Shown: piece after piece, positions 24,632 through 33,540 of the stretch | Layout of the letters: the number at the start of each line of letters is the position of its first letter | Numbering within the stretch: the first letter of the stretch is position 1 | From: Sphingomonas hankyongi | GTDB lineage: Bacteria > Pseudomonadota > Alphaproteobacteria > Sphingomonadales > Sphingomonadaceae | Direction: 5' to 3' | Length of the DNA: 64,000 nucleotides | Assembly: GCF_023516575.1 (NCBI RefSeq) | Contig: NZ_JAMGBE010000001.1 | Location: 620,001 to 684,000 of the forward strand | The notes under the pieces: model-generated | The model's input: only the letters and a program-made list of their open reading frames with translations | Databases searched by the model: none | Told to the model about the DNA's origin: nothing | Program-made: the position numbers and the translations under genes

Positions 24632-25507
24632 ATGAAAAAGTATCTGCTTCTCGCCGCCGCGGGTCTCGCGGTGGCGTCTCCTGCTGCGGCGCGAGACGGT
24701 GCCGGCTACATCGGCCTCGAAGGCGGCATCCTCTTCCCGAACAACACCGACGTCGACGTCAACGTGACGGCCGACGGCGAAACGATCGCGGACGAGAACA
24801 ATGCGTTCGAGATCGATTACAACACCGGCTACGACATCGACCTGGTCGGCGGCTATGACTTCGGCATGTTCCGGCTCGAAGCCGAGCTCGGCCTGAAGCG
24901 TTCGTCGCTTGACGACGTCGACGTCGACGATTCCGTGCTGGACGCGATCAATGACGAGTTCGACCTCTACCTCACGCAGGACGATCTCGACCTCGGCGGC
25001 CACGCCCGCGTCATGTCGGGCATGATCAACGGCCTCGTCGACCTCGGCAACGAGAATGGCGTGAACGGCTTCCTTGGAGCCGGCATCGGCCTCGCCGGCG
25101 TCAAGTATAGCGCGTTCGGCGACAGCGACAGCGACAGCGCCTTCGCATGGCAGCTGCTCGCCGGCGTTCGCACCCCGATCAGCGAAAACATCGATCTCGG
25201 CCTGAAGTATCGCTACTTCCATACCGGCGACCTGCACTTCAACGACAGCTTCGACTTCGATGACGTGACGTTCGGTGGGCGCCTGTCGGGCCACTACAGC
25301 TCGCACAGCCTGCTCGCGAGCCTGGTCTACAACTTCGGCGCGGTAGCGGCTGCTCCGCCCCCGCCGCCTCCGCCGCCGCCGCCGGCAGCTCCGGCGACGC
25401 AGACCTGCGCCGACGGTTCGGTGATCCTGGCGACGGACGCATGCCCGCTGCCGCCGGCTCCGCCTCCCCCGCCGCCTCCGGCGAACTCGGGCGAGCGCGG
25501 CCGCTAA
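24632..25507 (+). CDS. Outer-membrane beta-barrel protein with proline-rich tail, second of a tandem pair
   Basis: The 291-residue paralogue of the previous gene has signal MKKYLLLAAAGLAVASPAAA and strands GYIGLEGGILFPNNTDVD, DLVGGYDFGMFRLEAELG, FAWQLLAGVRTPISENIDLG and KYRYFHTGDLHFND. The barrel ends SSHSLLASLVYNF. The tail repeats the pattern: prolines, TQTCADGSVILATDACP, prolines, then NSGERGR. Negatively charged insertions (DVDVDDSVLDAINDEFD) differ from copy 1 and probably form surface loops. No OmpA C-terminal domain is present. A near-duplicate terminator follows. Confidence 0.88.
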   Translation: MKKYLLLAAAGLAVASPAAARDGAGYIGLEGGILFPNNTDVDVNVTADGETIADENNAFEIDYNTGYDIDLVGGYDFGMFRLEAELGLKRSSLDDVDVDDSVLDAINDEFDLYLTQDDLDLGGHARVMSGMINGLVDLGNENGVNGFLGAGIGLAGVKYSAFGDSDSDSAFAWQLLAGVRTPISENIDLGLKYRYFHTGDLHFNDSFDFDDVTFGGRLSGHYSSHSLLASLVYNFGAVAAAPPPPPPPPPPAAPATQTCADGSVILATDACPLPPAPPPPPPPANSGERGR

Positions 25508-25552
25508 TCGCGAACCTCTCCGCTCACCGCGAGCGGAAGGGGCAACAGGGGG

Positions 25553-25588
25553 TCCCGGGCGAGGTTTCCGCCTCGCTCGGGATTTTCT
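25553..25588 (+). terminator. Rho-independent terminator after outer-membrane gene 2
   Basis: TCCCGGGCGAGG (25553-25564) pairs with CCTCGCTCGGGA (25571-25582), one mismatch, followed by TTTTCTG. It insulates the outer-membrane genes from rplJ. Confidence 0.8.
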
Positions 25589-25615
25589 GTTCCTGGCTCC
25601 CAGAGGGCCAACGAC

Positions 25616-25643
25616 TTGATCATGTGCGCGATTCCGCTATAGG
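25616..25643 (+). promoter_or_regulatory. Candidate promoter of rplJ-rplL
   Basis: TTGATC (25616-25621), a 16-base spacer and TATAGG (25638-25643). It lies about 250 bases before the rplJ start, giving a long leader, and just after the terminator of the preceding gene. The -10 box is the same as in the rpmF candidate at 51118-51145. Confidence 0.5.
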
Positions 25644-25896
25644 CGCGCTTCGCGTCCGGCCCCGGCCGGTCGCACTCGTCCGAGACAGCTGCCGAGGCCC
25701 TCTCTCCGGAGACCCTCTTAATCTGCAGCCTAGACGGGGACAGGAATCACCGGAGCGCGATTTGCGCCCCGTCGTGCGTTGCTGCTGGCAGCGCCATCGA
25801 TCCAATGCCCCACGGACACGAGCGCTCAGGCGATTTCGCCTGGGTATTTGTTGAACCTCGGCCGGAGTCCGCTTCGGTCGAAATGTTGGAGTTGGC
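25644..25896 (+). promoter_or_regulatory. Long untranslated leader of rplJ
   Basis: About 250 bases separate the candidate promoter from rplJ with no credible coding frame. Long rplJ leaders are known to fold and bind the L10-L7/L12 complex for autoregulation. Several self-complementary stretches are visible, for example GGCGATTTCGCC near 25830. I cannot draw the fold reliably by eye, so the regulatory role is inferred from position. Confidence 0.4.
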
Positions 25897-26409
25897 ATGG
25901 ATCGTTCGCAAAAAGCCGATCTGGTTGCCGCGCTGAAGGACGTCTTCTCCGAGACCAGCGTGGTGGTCGTCACCCGCAATCTCGGGCTCTCCGTGGCGCA
26001 GTCCACGGAGCTGCGGTTGAAGATGCGCGACGCCGGCGCCCAGTTCAAAGTTGCGAAGAACCGGCTTGCACTCATCGCGTTGGACGGCACGCGTTACAGC
26101 CCGATCGGAGACCTTCTGAAGGGTCCGACCGCGCTTGCAACGTCGACCGACCCCGTCGCGGCCGCAAAGGTCGCGGTGGACTTCGCCAAGACGACCGACA
26201 AGTTCGAGATCGTCGGCGGCGCGATGGGCGACACCGTGCTCGATGTGAACGGGATCAAGGCGCTTGCCTCGCTTCCGTCGCTCGACGAGCTGCGCGCGAC
26301 CCTCGTGGGCCTCATCCAGGCTCCCGCGAGCAAGATCGCCCGCACCGTCAACGAGCCCGGCGCGCAGCTTGCCCGGGTCTTCGGCGCCTATGCGGCTCAG
26401 GCTGCTTAA
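25897..26409 (+). CDS. rplJ: 50S ribosomal protein L10
   Basis: The 170-residue protein anchors the L7/L12 stalk. It begins [17 protein letters not shown] and has [27 protein letters not shown] and the L7/L12-binding C-terminal helix ([16 protein letters not shown]). rplL follows 60 bases downstream. Confidence 0.97.
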   Translation: MDRSQKADLVAALKDVFSETSVVVVTRNLGLSVAQSTELRLKMRDAGAQFKVAKNRLALIALDGTRYSPIGDLLKGPTALATSTDPVAAAKVAVDFAKTTDKFEIVGGAMGDTVLDVNGIKALASLPSLDELRATLVGLIQAPASKIARTVNEPGAQLARVFGAYAAQAA

Positions 26410-26469
26410 GGCCGACCTTTTTCAATCAACGCACGACACATGGGGCGCTGCCCCGCAAAGGAGTATCAA

Positions 26470-26850
26470 ATGGCTGACATTGCAAAGCTGGTCGACCAGC
26501 TGTCTGAACTGACCGTCCTCGAGGCCGCGGATCTCGCCAAGGCCCTCGAAGAGAAGTGGGGCGTCTCTGCCGCGGCCGCGGTCGCGGTTGCCGGCCCGGC
26601 CGCTGGCGGCGGCGCTGCCGCTCCGGCCGTTGAAGAGAAGGACGAATTCGACGTCATTCTCACCGGCGACGGCGGCAAGAAGATCAACGTGATCAAGGAA
26701 GTCCGCGCAATCACCGGCCTTGGCCTGGGCGAAGCGAAGGCGCTGGTCGAAGGCGCGCCGAAGCCGATCAAGGAAGGCGTCAACAAGGACGAAGCCGAGA
26801 AGATCAAGAAGCAGATCGAGGAAGCCGGCGGCACCGTCGAGCTCAAGTAA
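26470..26850 (+). CDS. rplL: 50S ribosomal protein L7/L12
   Basis: The 126-residue stalk protein has an N-terminal dimerisation region ([19 protein letters not shown]), an Ala/Gly hinge (residues about 36-54) and the factor-binding domain ([35 protein letters not shown]). It starts at ATG 26470 behind AAAGGAG. A strong terminator follows, and rpoB is not next, unlike the common rplJL-rpoBC order. Confidence 0.98.
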   Translation: MADIAKLVDQLSELTVLEAADLAKALEEKWGVSAAAAVAVAGPAAGGGAAAPAVEEKDEFDVILTGDGGKKINVIKEVRAITGLGLGEAKALVEGAPKPIKEGVNKDEAEKIKKQIEEAGGTVELK

Positions 26851-26873
26851 GCTTCCTTTCGGTTTTTGAGTAC

Positions 26874-26908
26874 AAAGGGGCGGCTCCTCCCGGGGTCGCC
26901 CCTTTTTG
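26874..26908 (+). terminator. Rho-independent terminator after rplL
   Basis: AAAGGGGCG pairs with CGCCCCTTT and is followed by a T-run. The stem is strong, so transcription of rplJL should end here. Confidence 0.88.
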
Positions 26909-26960
26909 CGTTGGCGGACGTCACCCGTAAAATGGGAGCCTGGTCCACAGGATATTCTGA

Positions 26961-27935
26961 ATGCGCCTGACCCAACCACTCCTGAAATTGCCCATTTCCT
27001 TCTCCGAGGAGCGGCTCGCCGCGGAAGTGCAGGCGCTGCCCTCCTCCGCATGGCAGCCGCATCCTTCGAACTTCGAAGGCAATGATGCGGTCAGGCTCGT
27101 CACGCCAAGAGGATCGGCGACCGATGATCTCGCGGGACCGATGTTCCCGACCGAGGCGCTCCGCGCCTGTCCCTACATCATGCAAATCATGGCCGAGCTC
27201 GGCGCTGTGTGGGGCCGCAGCCGCCTGATGGGCCTGGGGCCGGGACGCGAAGTGCCGCCGCACGTGGACAGCCATTATTACTGGCGCACGCACTTGAGGA
27301 TACACATCCCGGTCATCACCAACCCGAAGGTGACCTTCATGTGCGCCGACCAGTCCGTGCACATGCAAGCCGGAGAGTGCTGGGCATTCGACTCCTACCA
27401 CGGCCACGGCGTCCGCAACGATGGGGACGAAAGGCGGGTCCATCTCGTCCTCGACACCGTGGGAGGGGCACGATTGTGGGACTTGGTTGATGGCGCGCAA
27501 AATGGAGGCGCGGATGAGTTCTTCCTTGAACCGGATAGCCGTGCCGCCGAGCCGATCGCCTATGAACAGGTCAATTCTCCCAAGGTCATGTCGCCGTGGG
27601 AGATCCGCGGTCATCTCGCCTTCCTTCGCGAACATGTGCTGCCCCACCCCCAGCTCAACGATGTTTGGCGAGCGCTGGATCGGTTCGTCACAAGCTGGAT
27701 GGCCGCGTGGGCGCGCTTTGGAACGTCCGACGAGGGCCTCCCCTTGTACCGCGAACTGACCCAGGAAATCATCGCGGAGCTGACGGCCTTGCGCGGGGGC
27801 GGGATCCTCCTCGACAACAGCAAGGCCTTGTACCGATTCCTGAACGAGATGATCTTCATAAATGCGGTAGCGCAGCGACCCGACGAGCTGGTCGCGCCCG
27901 AAACCTGCCCAAAGGCGGAGCAGCTTGCTTCGTGA
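26961..27935 (+). CDS. Aspartyl/asparaginyl beta-hydroxylase-type 2-oxoglutarate oxygenase
   Basis: The 324-residue protein has the double-stranded beta-helix core of the Asp/Asn hydroxylase family. The first iron ligands are in VPPHVDSHYYWRTHLRIHIP (His-x-Asp). The region VHMQAGECWAFDSYHGHGVRN follows, and the distal ligand His plus 2OG-binding Arg lie in ERRVHLVLDTVGG. Such enzymes need Fe(II) and 2-oxoglutarate. The C-terminal 130 residues form an extra helical domain I do not recognise. It sits alone between the rplL terminator and gapR. The substrate is unknown. Confidence 0.8.
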   Translation: MRLTQPLLKLPISFSEERLAAEVQALPSSAWQPHPSNFEGNDAVRLVTPRGSATDDLAGPMFPTEALRACPYIMQIMAELGAVWGRSRLMGLGPGREVPPHVDSHYYWRTHLRIHIPVITNPKVTFMCADQSVHMQAGECWAFDSYHGHGVRNDGDERRVHLVLDTVGGARLWDLVDGAQNGGADEFFLEPDSRAAEPIAYEQVNSPKVMSPWEIRGHLAFLREHVLPHPQLNDVWRALDRFVTSWMAAWARFGTSDEGLPLYRELTQEIIAELTALRGGGILLDNSKALYRFLNEMIFINAVAQRPDELVAPETCPKAEQLAS

Positions 27936-28021
27936 CTTCAGTGCGTGCCGCGGCTAACAGACCGGGCGGCCGATTCTAGCGGCAGGCAATCACAACAAAC
28001 TGGATGTGGAGTTCGTCAAAC

Positions 28022-28264
28022 ATGGCGGAAGGAAGTGTCGCGGCGGATCAGCTGCGGCTGTTCATCGAGCGGATCGAACGTCTCGAGGAAGAGAAGAAGG
28101 GCATCGCTGACGATGTCCGCGACGTCTATGCCGAGGCCAAGGCCAACGGTTACGACCCGAAGATCATGCGGATGATCGTGCGCCTGAGGAAAATGGAGAC
28201 CCATACCCGCCAGGAACAGGATGCCGTGCTCGAGACCTATCGCGCGGCGCTCGGTTTGGAATAA
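28022..28264 (+). CDS. gapR: GapR-family (DUF2312) nucleoid-associated protein
   Basis: The 80-residue protein has the DUF2312 pattern of a long coiled-coil helix ([20 protein letters not shown]), then [18 protein letters not shown] and [23 protein letters not shown]. In Caulobacter GapR encircles overtwisted DNA ahead of polymerases and helps replication. It starts at ATG 28022. yebC and ruvCA follow on the same strand; yebC begins 9 bases after its stop. Confidence 0.92.
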   Translation: MAEGSVAADQLRLFIERIERLEEEKKGIADDVRDVYAEAKANGYDPKIMRMIVRLRKMETHTRQEQDAVLETYRAALGLE

Positions 28265-28273
28265 GAAACAGCC

Positions 28274-29017
28274 ATGGCGGGCCATTCCAAATTCAAGAAC
28301 ATCATGTACCGGAAGGGGGCGCAGGATAAGAAGCGCTCAGCCCTCTTCTCCAAGCTGAGCCGCGAGATCACGGTCGCGGCGAAGATGGGCTTGCCCGATC
28401 CGGACGCGAATGCGCGGCTGCGTGCCGCGGTGATCGCGGCTCGCGCGCAGTCGATGCCGAAGGACAACATCCAACGGGCGATCGACAAGGCGACAGGCAA
28501 CGATGCCGAGAATTACGAGGAGATCCGTTACGAGGGCTTCGGTCCTGGCGGAGTGGCGCTGATCGTCGAAGCGCTATCCGACAATCGCAACCGGACCGCG
28601 ACCAACGTCCGCACGGCCTTTTCGAAGAATGGCGGCAACCTCGGCGCGAGCGGAAGCGTGAGCCACGGATTCGAGCGGCTTGGCCTGATCGAATATCCGG
28701 CGAGCGCCGGCGATGCCGACAAGGTGCTCGAGGCAGCGATCGAGGGCGGCGCGGACGACGTCGAAAGCGACGAGGACGGCCACCGCATCTGGACCAGCAT
28801 CGACAGCCTCCACGAGGTCGCGCGCGCACTGGAGCCGATGCTCGGCGAGGCCGAGGGCGCGAAGCTAGCCTGGAAACCGTCGACTGAGGTCGAAGTCCGT
28901 GGCGGCGACGCCGAGCAGCTGATGAAGCTGATCGACACGCTCGAGGAAGACGACGACGTCCAGACCGTCTGGGGCAATTACGACGTGCCCGAGGAAGAGC
29001 TCGAGAAGCTGGCCTGA
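28274..29017 (+). CDS. yebC: YebC/PmpR-family protein
   Basis: The 247-residue protein starts [18 protein letters not shown] and has [40 protein letters not shown] and [18 protein letters not shown], the family signatures. YebC-type proteins have been described as transcriptional regulators and as factors relieving ribosome stalling. Position just before ruvC is widely conserved. One base separates its stop from the ruvC start. Confidence 0.95.
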   Translation: MAGHSKFKNIMYRKGAQDKKRSALFSKLSREITVAAKMGLPDPDANARLRAAVIAARAQSMPKDNIQRAIDKATGNDAENYEEIRYEGFGPGGVALIVEALSDNRNRTATNVRTAFSKNGGNLGASGSVSHGFERLGLIEYPASAGDADKVLEAAIEGGADDVESDEDGHRIWTSIDSLHEVARALEPMLGEAEGAKLAWKPSTEVEVRGGDAEQLMKLIDTLEEDDDVQTVWGNYDVPEEELEKLA

Positions 29018-29018
29018 C

Positions 29019-29510
29019 GTGAAGATCCTCGGCCTCGACCCAGGACTTGGGACGACCGGCTGGGGCTTGATCGAGGCCGAAGGCAATCGCCTCCGCCACA
29101 TCGCGAATGGGCAACTGAAGACGGACACGACAGCGGAGCTGCCGCGCCGGCTGGCACATCTTGCGAACCAGCTCGACGCCCTGGTCGCCGATCGGAAGCC
29201 GGACACCGCTGCCGTCGAGGAAGTGTTCGTCAACAAGAACCCGCAGTCGACGCTGAAGCTCGGCCAGGCGCGCGGGGTCGTGATCATGGTCGCGGCGCGC
29301 GGCGGCCTCGACGTTGCGGAATATGCCGCCCGGCTGGTCAAGAAAGCGGTCGTCGGCAACGGCAATGCCGAAAAGGTCCAGGTCCATGCAATGGTTGCGC
29401 GCCTGCTGCCTGGGGCGCCGATCGCCGGTCCCGACGCCGCCGATGCGCTGGCCGTGGCGATTACCCATGCTCACCACTTGGCGAGCAAGCGCTCCGGCAT
29501 TAGCCGTTAG
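29019..29510 (+). CDS. ruvC: Holliday junction resolvase RuvC
   Basis: The 163-residue endonuclease cuts Holliday junctions. The four acidic active-site residues are visible: Asp in [14 protein letters not shown], Glu in [20 protein letters not shown], and Asp residues in [15 protein letters not shown]. It starts at GTG 29019 directly after yebC, and ruvA follows after 3 bases. Confidence 0.96.
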   Translation: MKILGLDPGLGTTGWGLIEAEGNRLRHIANGQLKTDTTAELPRRLAHLANQLDALVADRKPDTAAVEEVFVNKNPQSTLKLGQARGVVIMVAARGGLDVAEYAARLVKKAVVGNGNAEKVQVHAMVARLLPGAPIAGPDAADALAVAITHAHHLASKRSGISR

Positions 29511-29513
29511 ACA

Positions 29514-30107
29514 ATGATCGCGCGTCTTACTGGAACGCTTGCCGAGATCGGCGCAGACGGCGCCGTCATCGACGTTGGTGGCGTCGGTTATCTCGTGCAC
29601 ATGAGCGGACGCACGCTCGATGCGATCGGGCCGCTCGGGGGCGAAGTGCTGATCCTGACCGAGCTGCAGGTCCGGGAGGATGCCTGGACCTTGTTCGGCT
29701 TCGGGTCGGCCGTGGAACGCGATGCGTTCCGGGCCCTGACCAGCGTGCAGGGCGTCGGCGGACGGCTCGCCCTTGCGATCCTCTCCGTCCTTTCGCCGGA
29801 CGACCTCGCGCGCGCAATCAGCCAGGGAGACAAGGCGATGATCGGCCGCGCGAACGGCGTCGGGCCCAAGCTGGCGATGCGCATCGCCAACGAGCTCCAG
29901 GGCAAGCTTGGCGTGGCGGGCCTCGGCGCTTCGCTTTCTCCTGCTCCGCGCGCGGGAGCAGCCGCGGATGCGCTGTCAGCTCTGTCGAACCTCGGGTTCA
30001 AGCCCGCCGAAGCGAGCGCGGCGGTCAATGCGGCCCAGGACGAGCTCGGCGCGGACGCTTCGCTCGATGCGCTGGTTCGACTGGCGCTTAAAAAGGCAGC
30101 CAAGTAG
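29514..30107 (+). CDS. ruvA: Holliday junction DNA helicase subunit RuvA
   Basis: The 197-residue protein binds four-way junctions and loads RuvB. It begins [20 protein letters not shown], has [14 protein letters not shown] and the HhH segment [16 protein letters not shown], and ends with domain III ([19 protein letters not shown]). Here ruvB does not follow directly; three unrelated genes lie between. Confidence 0.96.
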   Translation: MIARLTGTLAEIGADGAVIDVGGVGYLVHMSGRTLDAIGPLGGEVLILTELQVREDAWTLFGFGSAVERDAFRALTSVQGVGGRLALAILSVLSPDDLARAISQGDKAMIGRANGVGPKLAMRIANELQGKLGVAGLGASLSPAPRAGAAADALSALSNLGFKPAEASAAVNAAQDELGADASLDALVRLALKKAAK

Positions 30108-30190
30108 GAGATTCCCCGGACGTATTGCTGCGCTCAATGCTGCAATGACTGTCACGGAACTGACATCAATCCGTTCGAGGGTCGGATGCG

Positions 30191-30916
30191 ATGATCATAG
30201 CGGTTTACAGCGCGAAAGGCGGCGTCGGGAAGACGACGCTTGCAGTGAACCTCGCCTGGGCGAGCGCGGCGCTGTCGAAGCGGCGGACATTGCTGTGGGA
30301 CCTCGATGCCCAGGGCGCGGCCAGCTACATCCTGGGCCAAGAACCCCTCAGCAAAGGCGCGCGATCGAGCATCACGCGCGACGGCGATGCCGCAAGCTTG
30401 ATCAAACCCTCGAACACGGCGGGCATCGACATCCTTCCGGCGGACGACAGCCTGCGCTCGCTCGACTATGCGTTTCACGACCTCGGAAAGCGCAAGCGCC
30501 TCGCGAAGGTCGCCGCCGAGCTCGAGCGCGACTACGACCGGATCGTAATCGACTGCCCCCCGGGCCTGACCGATACGTCCGACCAGATCCTGCGCGCATC
30601 CGACCTGGTGGTTGTCCCCGTCATTCCTTCCGCGCTGTCGCAGCGCTCGCTCGACGTCATCAAGGCCCATGTGGCGCGCAAGAAAGGGCCCAAGGTGACG
30701 CTCGCCCCGGTATTCTCGATGGTCGATCGCCGGCGCGCGATCCACCAGGCGGAGCTAGAGAAACACAAAGGCTGGCCGACCATTCCGATGGCCAGCGCAT
30801 ACGAGCGGATGAGCGACCTGCGCGCGCCGATCGGCGAGCTGCTGCCTCGATCGGCCGCGCCGGTCGAAGCCGTTGCGCAGCTTTGGCGAAGGATCGAAAG
30901 GGCGCTGAACAAATGA
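30191..30916 (+). CDS. Orphan ParA-family ATPase
   Basis: The 241-residue protein has the deviant Walker A motif YSAKGGVGKTTLAVNLA at the N-terminus, LLWDLDAQGAASYIL (Walker A') and VIDCPPGLTDTSDQILRASD (Walker B). No ParB, parS or partner protein is adjacent. Orphan ParA proteins position chromosomes, chemoreceptors, carboxysomes or other cargo. It is one of two ParA/MinD-type ATPases in the window (the other is MipZ). Its TGA overlaps the ATG of the GFA gene, so the two are coupled. Both sit between ruvA and ruvB. Confidence 0.88.
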   Translation: MIIAVYSAKGGVGKTTLAVNLAWASAALSKRRTLLWDLDAQGAASYILGQEPLSKGARSSITRDGDAASLIKPSNTAGIDILPADDSLRSLDYAFHDLGKRKRLAKVAAELERDYDRIVIDCPPGLTDTSDQILRASDLVVVPVIPSALSQRSLDVIKAHVARKKGPKVTLAPVFSMVDRRRAIHQAELEKHKGWPTIPMASAYERMSDLRAPIGELLPRSAAPVEAVAQLWRRIERALNK

Positions 30917-31320
30917 TGGAACGCACTGCATCCTGCCGCTGCGGGCAGCTGAAAGCGACGACGAGGGGCGAGCCGGTCCGGATGTCCGTTTGCCACTGCC
31001 TCAATTGCAAGAAGCGCTCAGGCAGCGCCTTTGCCGCGCAGGCCCGCTGGCCGAAGGCGGATGTGGGGATAGAGGGCCGCTCGGAAACCTTCATCAAGGT
31101 CGCCGACAGCGGCAATCGGGCCACCTTTCATTTCTGCCCCGAATGCGGGTCCGACGTTTATTATGAGATCGACGGCAAGTTCGACGACAAGTTCGACGAT
31201 CTGATCGCCGTCCCACTCGGCGCGTTCGACGACCCCTATTTCTTCAAGCCCGGTTACTCGGTCTGGGAGTCGCGCAAGCACCACTGGGTCGAGGTAACAG
31301 GGGACATCGAGCACATGTGA
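30913..31320 (+). CDS. GFA-family zinc protein (glutathione-dependent formaldehyde-activating fold)
   Basis: The 135-residue protein carries the CENP-V/GFA zinc ligands: SCRCGQLKATT, SVCHCLNCKKRSGSAFAAQA and FHFCPECGSDVYYE. The family includes S-hydroxymethylglutathione synthase, but most members have unknown roles. It starts at ATG 30913 overlapping the ParA stop (ATGA). Its stop at 31318-31320 abuts the stop of the convergent dipeptidase-like gene. Confidence 0.85.
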   Translation: MMERTASCRCGQLKATTRGEPVRMSVCHCLNCKKRSGSAFAAQARWPKADVGIEGRSETFIKVADSGNRATFHFCPECGSDVYYEIDGKFDDKFDDLIAVPLGAFDDPYFFKPGYSVWESRKHHWVEVTGDIEHM

Positions 31321-32439
31321 TCACCCGTCCCAAGCGTCCTTGTATACCCGCAGGAAATTGCCGCCGAACAATTTCTCCAGCCGCGTCTGGGTCCAGCCCC
31401 GCTTCGCCAGGTCACCCGCCAGGCGCCGGTAGCGGTCGATACTGTTATAGTCCGAGAGCAAGGGATAGACGCCGATCGCCTCGCCCGGCGAGGCTATGCC
31501 GGCATCGATGCGCTGCTTCTGCCACTCGTCGAGCTTTTTCCTCGTCTCAGCGTCGAGCATTGTCGGAAGCACGCCATTGTCGGTGCCGATGCCGACATGA
31601 TCCTCACCCGCGACCTTCGCCACATGCTCGATATGGGCAATGAGGTCGGTTCCTTTCGGGTGGCTGTCGAGCGTCAGGAACGGCATGAAATAGACGCCGA
31701 CGACGCCACCCTTGTCCGCAACCGCCTTGATCGTTTCATCAGCCGTGTTGCGGGGATGATCGGTAAGCGCCTTCGCGCCGGTATGGCTGATCACGAGCGG
31801 ACGTTTGGCGTGCGCGGCAGCCTCGGCCATGGTGCGCGCTCCGCCGTGGCTGAGATCGAGTAGCAGCTTCTCTGCCTCGATCCGCTCGATCGTCGCGCGG
31901 CCGAGCTTCGAAAGCCCCGCATTGGCAGGCTCGAGCGCACCATCGCCGGCGAGGTTGCGATTGTTGTAGGTGAGCTGGACGGTCATCACCCCGTCCTTCT
32001 TCAACTGCGCCAGGCGATCGAGCTCAGGGCCGACCATGGACGTGTCCTGGGTACCAAGGATAACGCCGAACATGCGTGAGCGCTTGGCCTCCAGGATATC
32101 GGCGGCGCGGCGAACCAGAAGCAGGCGGTCGGGATTTGCACCCAGGAGGTCGTGCCTAGCGGCGATGTCCTTTTGATATTCGGCCCAGCCGTCGGCCGAG
32201 TTGCCCACCGGAAAGACGGTGTCGCGGACGACCGTAACGCCGGTCGCGAGCGTCTCTTTCCACGCGCGGTCGCTCAATCGGGTGACGCCCTCGGTCCCAT
32301 AGGGATCGTCGGTGCCGCCAAGGGCATCGATGACGATCGCCCGGTCGAACCAGTCCCCGCCCGCCTTGCGCGCCAGGGCGGGCGCCGAGGCGAGCACCGC
32401 GGCGCCTCCAATCATCATGGACCGCCGATCGACCTGCAT
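31321..32439 (-). CDS. Peptidase M19 (membrane dipeptidase) homologue with altered metal site
   Basis: The 372-residue protein has a Tat-like signal ([20 protein letters not shown]) and the M19 TIM-barrel. The metal ligands that remain are [10 protein letters not shown] and [11 protein letters not shown] (two His) and GIGTDNG (Asp). The first-site His-x-Asp motif, normally IDGHND, is IDALGG here. The bridging Glu (GIEGG in the second M19 protein of this window) is replaced in GVILGTQD. So a two-zinc centre is unlikely as in renal dipeptidase. It may be a distinct subfamily or inactive. It lies between the GFA gene and ruvB, facing the opposite way. Confidence 0.85.
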   Translation of the reverse strand: MQVDRRSMMIGGAAVLASAPALARKAGGDWFDRAIVIDALGGTDDPYGTEGVTRLSDRAWKETLATGVTVVRDTVFPVGNSADGWAEYQKDIAARHDLLGANPDRLLLVRRAADILEAKRSRMFGVILGTQDTSMVGPELDRLAQLKKDGVMTVQLTYNNRNLAGDGALEPANAGLSKLGRATIERIEAEKLLLDLSHGGARTMAEAAAHAKRPLVISHTGAKALTDHPRNTADETIKAVADKGGVVGVYFMPFLTLDSHPKGTDLIAHIEHVAKVAGEDHVGIGTDNGVLPTMLDAETRKKLDEWQKQRIDAGIASPGEAIGVYPLLSDYNSIDRYRRLAGDLAKRGWTQTRLEKLFGGNFLRVYKDAWDG

Positions 32440-32496
32440 GCCCCTTCCCCCTCACGCTTCTTGTCGAGCGCCCATGCATCTGCGAATCAGGGAGCG

Positions 32497-33540
32497 ATGG
32501 CAACCGACCCCGCCCGCATCACCACGCCCGAGCGCACCAGCGAGGATGCGGACGCGGCGCTTCGCCCAAAGAGCCTCGACGAGTTCATCGGCCAGCAGGC
32601 CGCGCGCGAGAATCTGCGCGTGTTCGTCCATGCCGCAAAGGGACGGGGCGAGGCGCTCGACCATGTGCTGCTCCACGGCCCTCCCGGGCTCGGCAAGACC
32701 ACGCTCGCCGGGATCCTCGCGCGGGAAATGGGGGTGGGCTTCCGGGCCACGTCCGGTCCGGTGATCGCCAAGTCCGGCGACCTTGCGGCGCTGCTGACCA
32801 ACCTCGAGGACGGCGACGTCCTCTTCATCGACGAGATCCACCGGCTCAATCCGGCGGTCGAGGAGGTGCTCTACCCGGCCATGGAGGACCGGGCTTTGGA
32901 CCTGATGATCGGCGAAGGACCGTCAGCGCGCTCGGTTCGGATTGAGCTGCCGCGCTTCACGCTCATCGGCGCAACGACGCGGCAGGGTCTGCTGACGACA
33001 CCGCTTAGGGATCGCTTCGGCATTCCGGTGAGGCTGAACTTCTACACTGTCGAAGAGCTGGAGCAGGTCATCCGCCGTGCGGCGCGCCTTCTCGGCGCCG
33101 AGCTCAACGACGACGGCGCGCGGGAGATTGCGCGCAGGTCGCGCGGGACCCCGCGAATCGCCGGGCGGCTGCTCAGGCGCGTGCGGGATTTCGCACATGC
33201 CTCCGGCAGCGACACGATCACCGCCGATGCGGCAGACCGCGCCTTGTCGCGGCTCGAAATCGATGCGCTCGGCCTGGATGCCATGGACCGGCGCTATCTG
33301 ACGATGATCGCCGATCTCTACGGGGGCGGGCCGGTCGGTGTGGAGACGCTTGCCGCCGGACTGTCGGAGCCGCGCGACACGATCGAGGACGTGATCGAGC
33401 CTTTCCTCATTCAGCTGGGCCTCATCGCTCGCACTGCACGAGGGCGCTGCCTGAACGGCCGCGGCTATGCCCATCTTGGGCTGCCGGTACCGAAAGGAGG
33501 CCAGGCGGGATTGTTCGACCAGGGAGCGTCACCCAAGTAA
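32497..33540 (+). CDS. ruvB: Holliday junction branch migration ATPase RuvB
   Basis: The 347-residue AAA+ motor has [17 protein letters not shown], Walker [17 protein letters not shown], Walker [13 protein letters not shown], sensor [21 protein letters not shown], and the C-terminal winged helix ([20 protein letters not shown]). It starts at ATG 32497 behind GGGAG. It is separated from ruvA by about 2.4 kb. The next gene starts inside its stop codon (TAATG). Confidence 0.97.
   Translation: MATDPARITTPERTSEDADAALRPKSLDEFIGQQAARENLRVFVHAAKGRGEALDHVLLHGPPGLGKTTLAGILAREMGVGFRATSGPVIAKSGDLAALLTNLEDGDVLFIDEIHRLNPAVEEVLYPAMEDRALDLMIGEGPSARSVRIELPRFTLIGATTRQGLLTTPLRDRFGIPVRLNFYTVEELEQVIRRAARLLGAELNDDGAREIARRSRGTPRIAGRLLRRVRDFAHASGSDTITADAADRALSRLEIDALGLDAMDRRYLTMIADLYGGGPVGVETLAAGLSEPRDTIEDVIEPFLIQLGLIARTARGRCLNGRGYAHLGLPVPKGGQAGLFDQGASPK

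Noticed and set aside
29019-33540. Mobile island between ruvA and ruvB
   Set aside because: No integrase, transposase, tRNA target, flanking direct repeat or change of base composition was seen, so I treat it as ordinary rearrangement.
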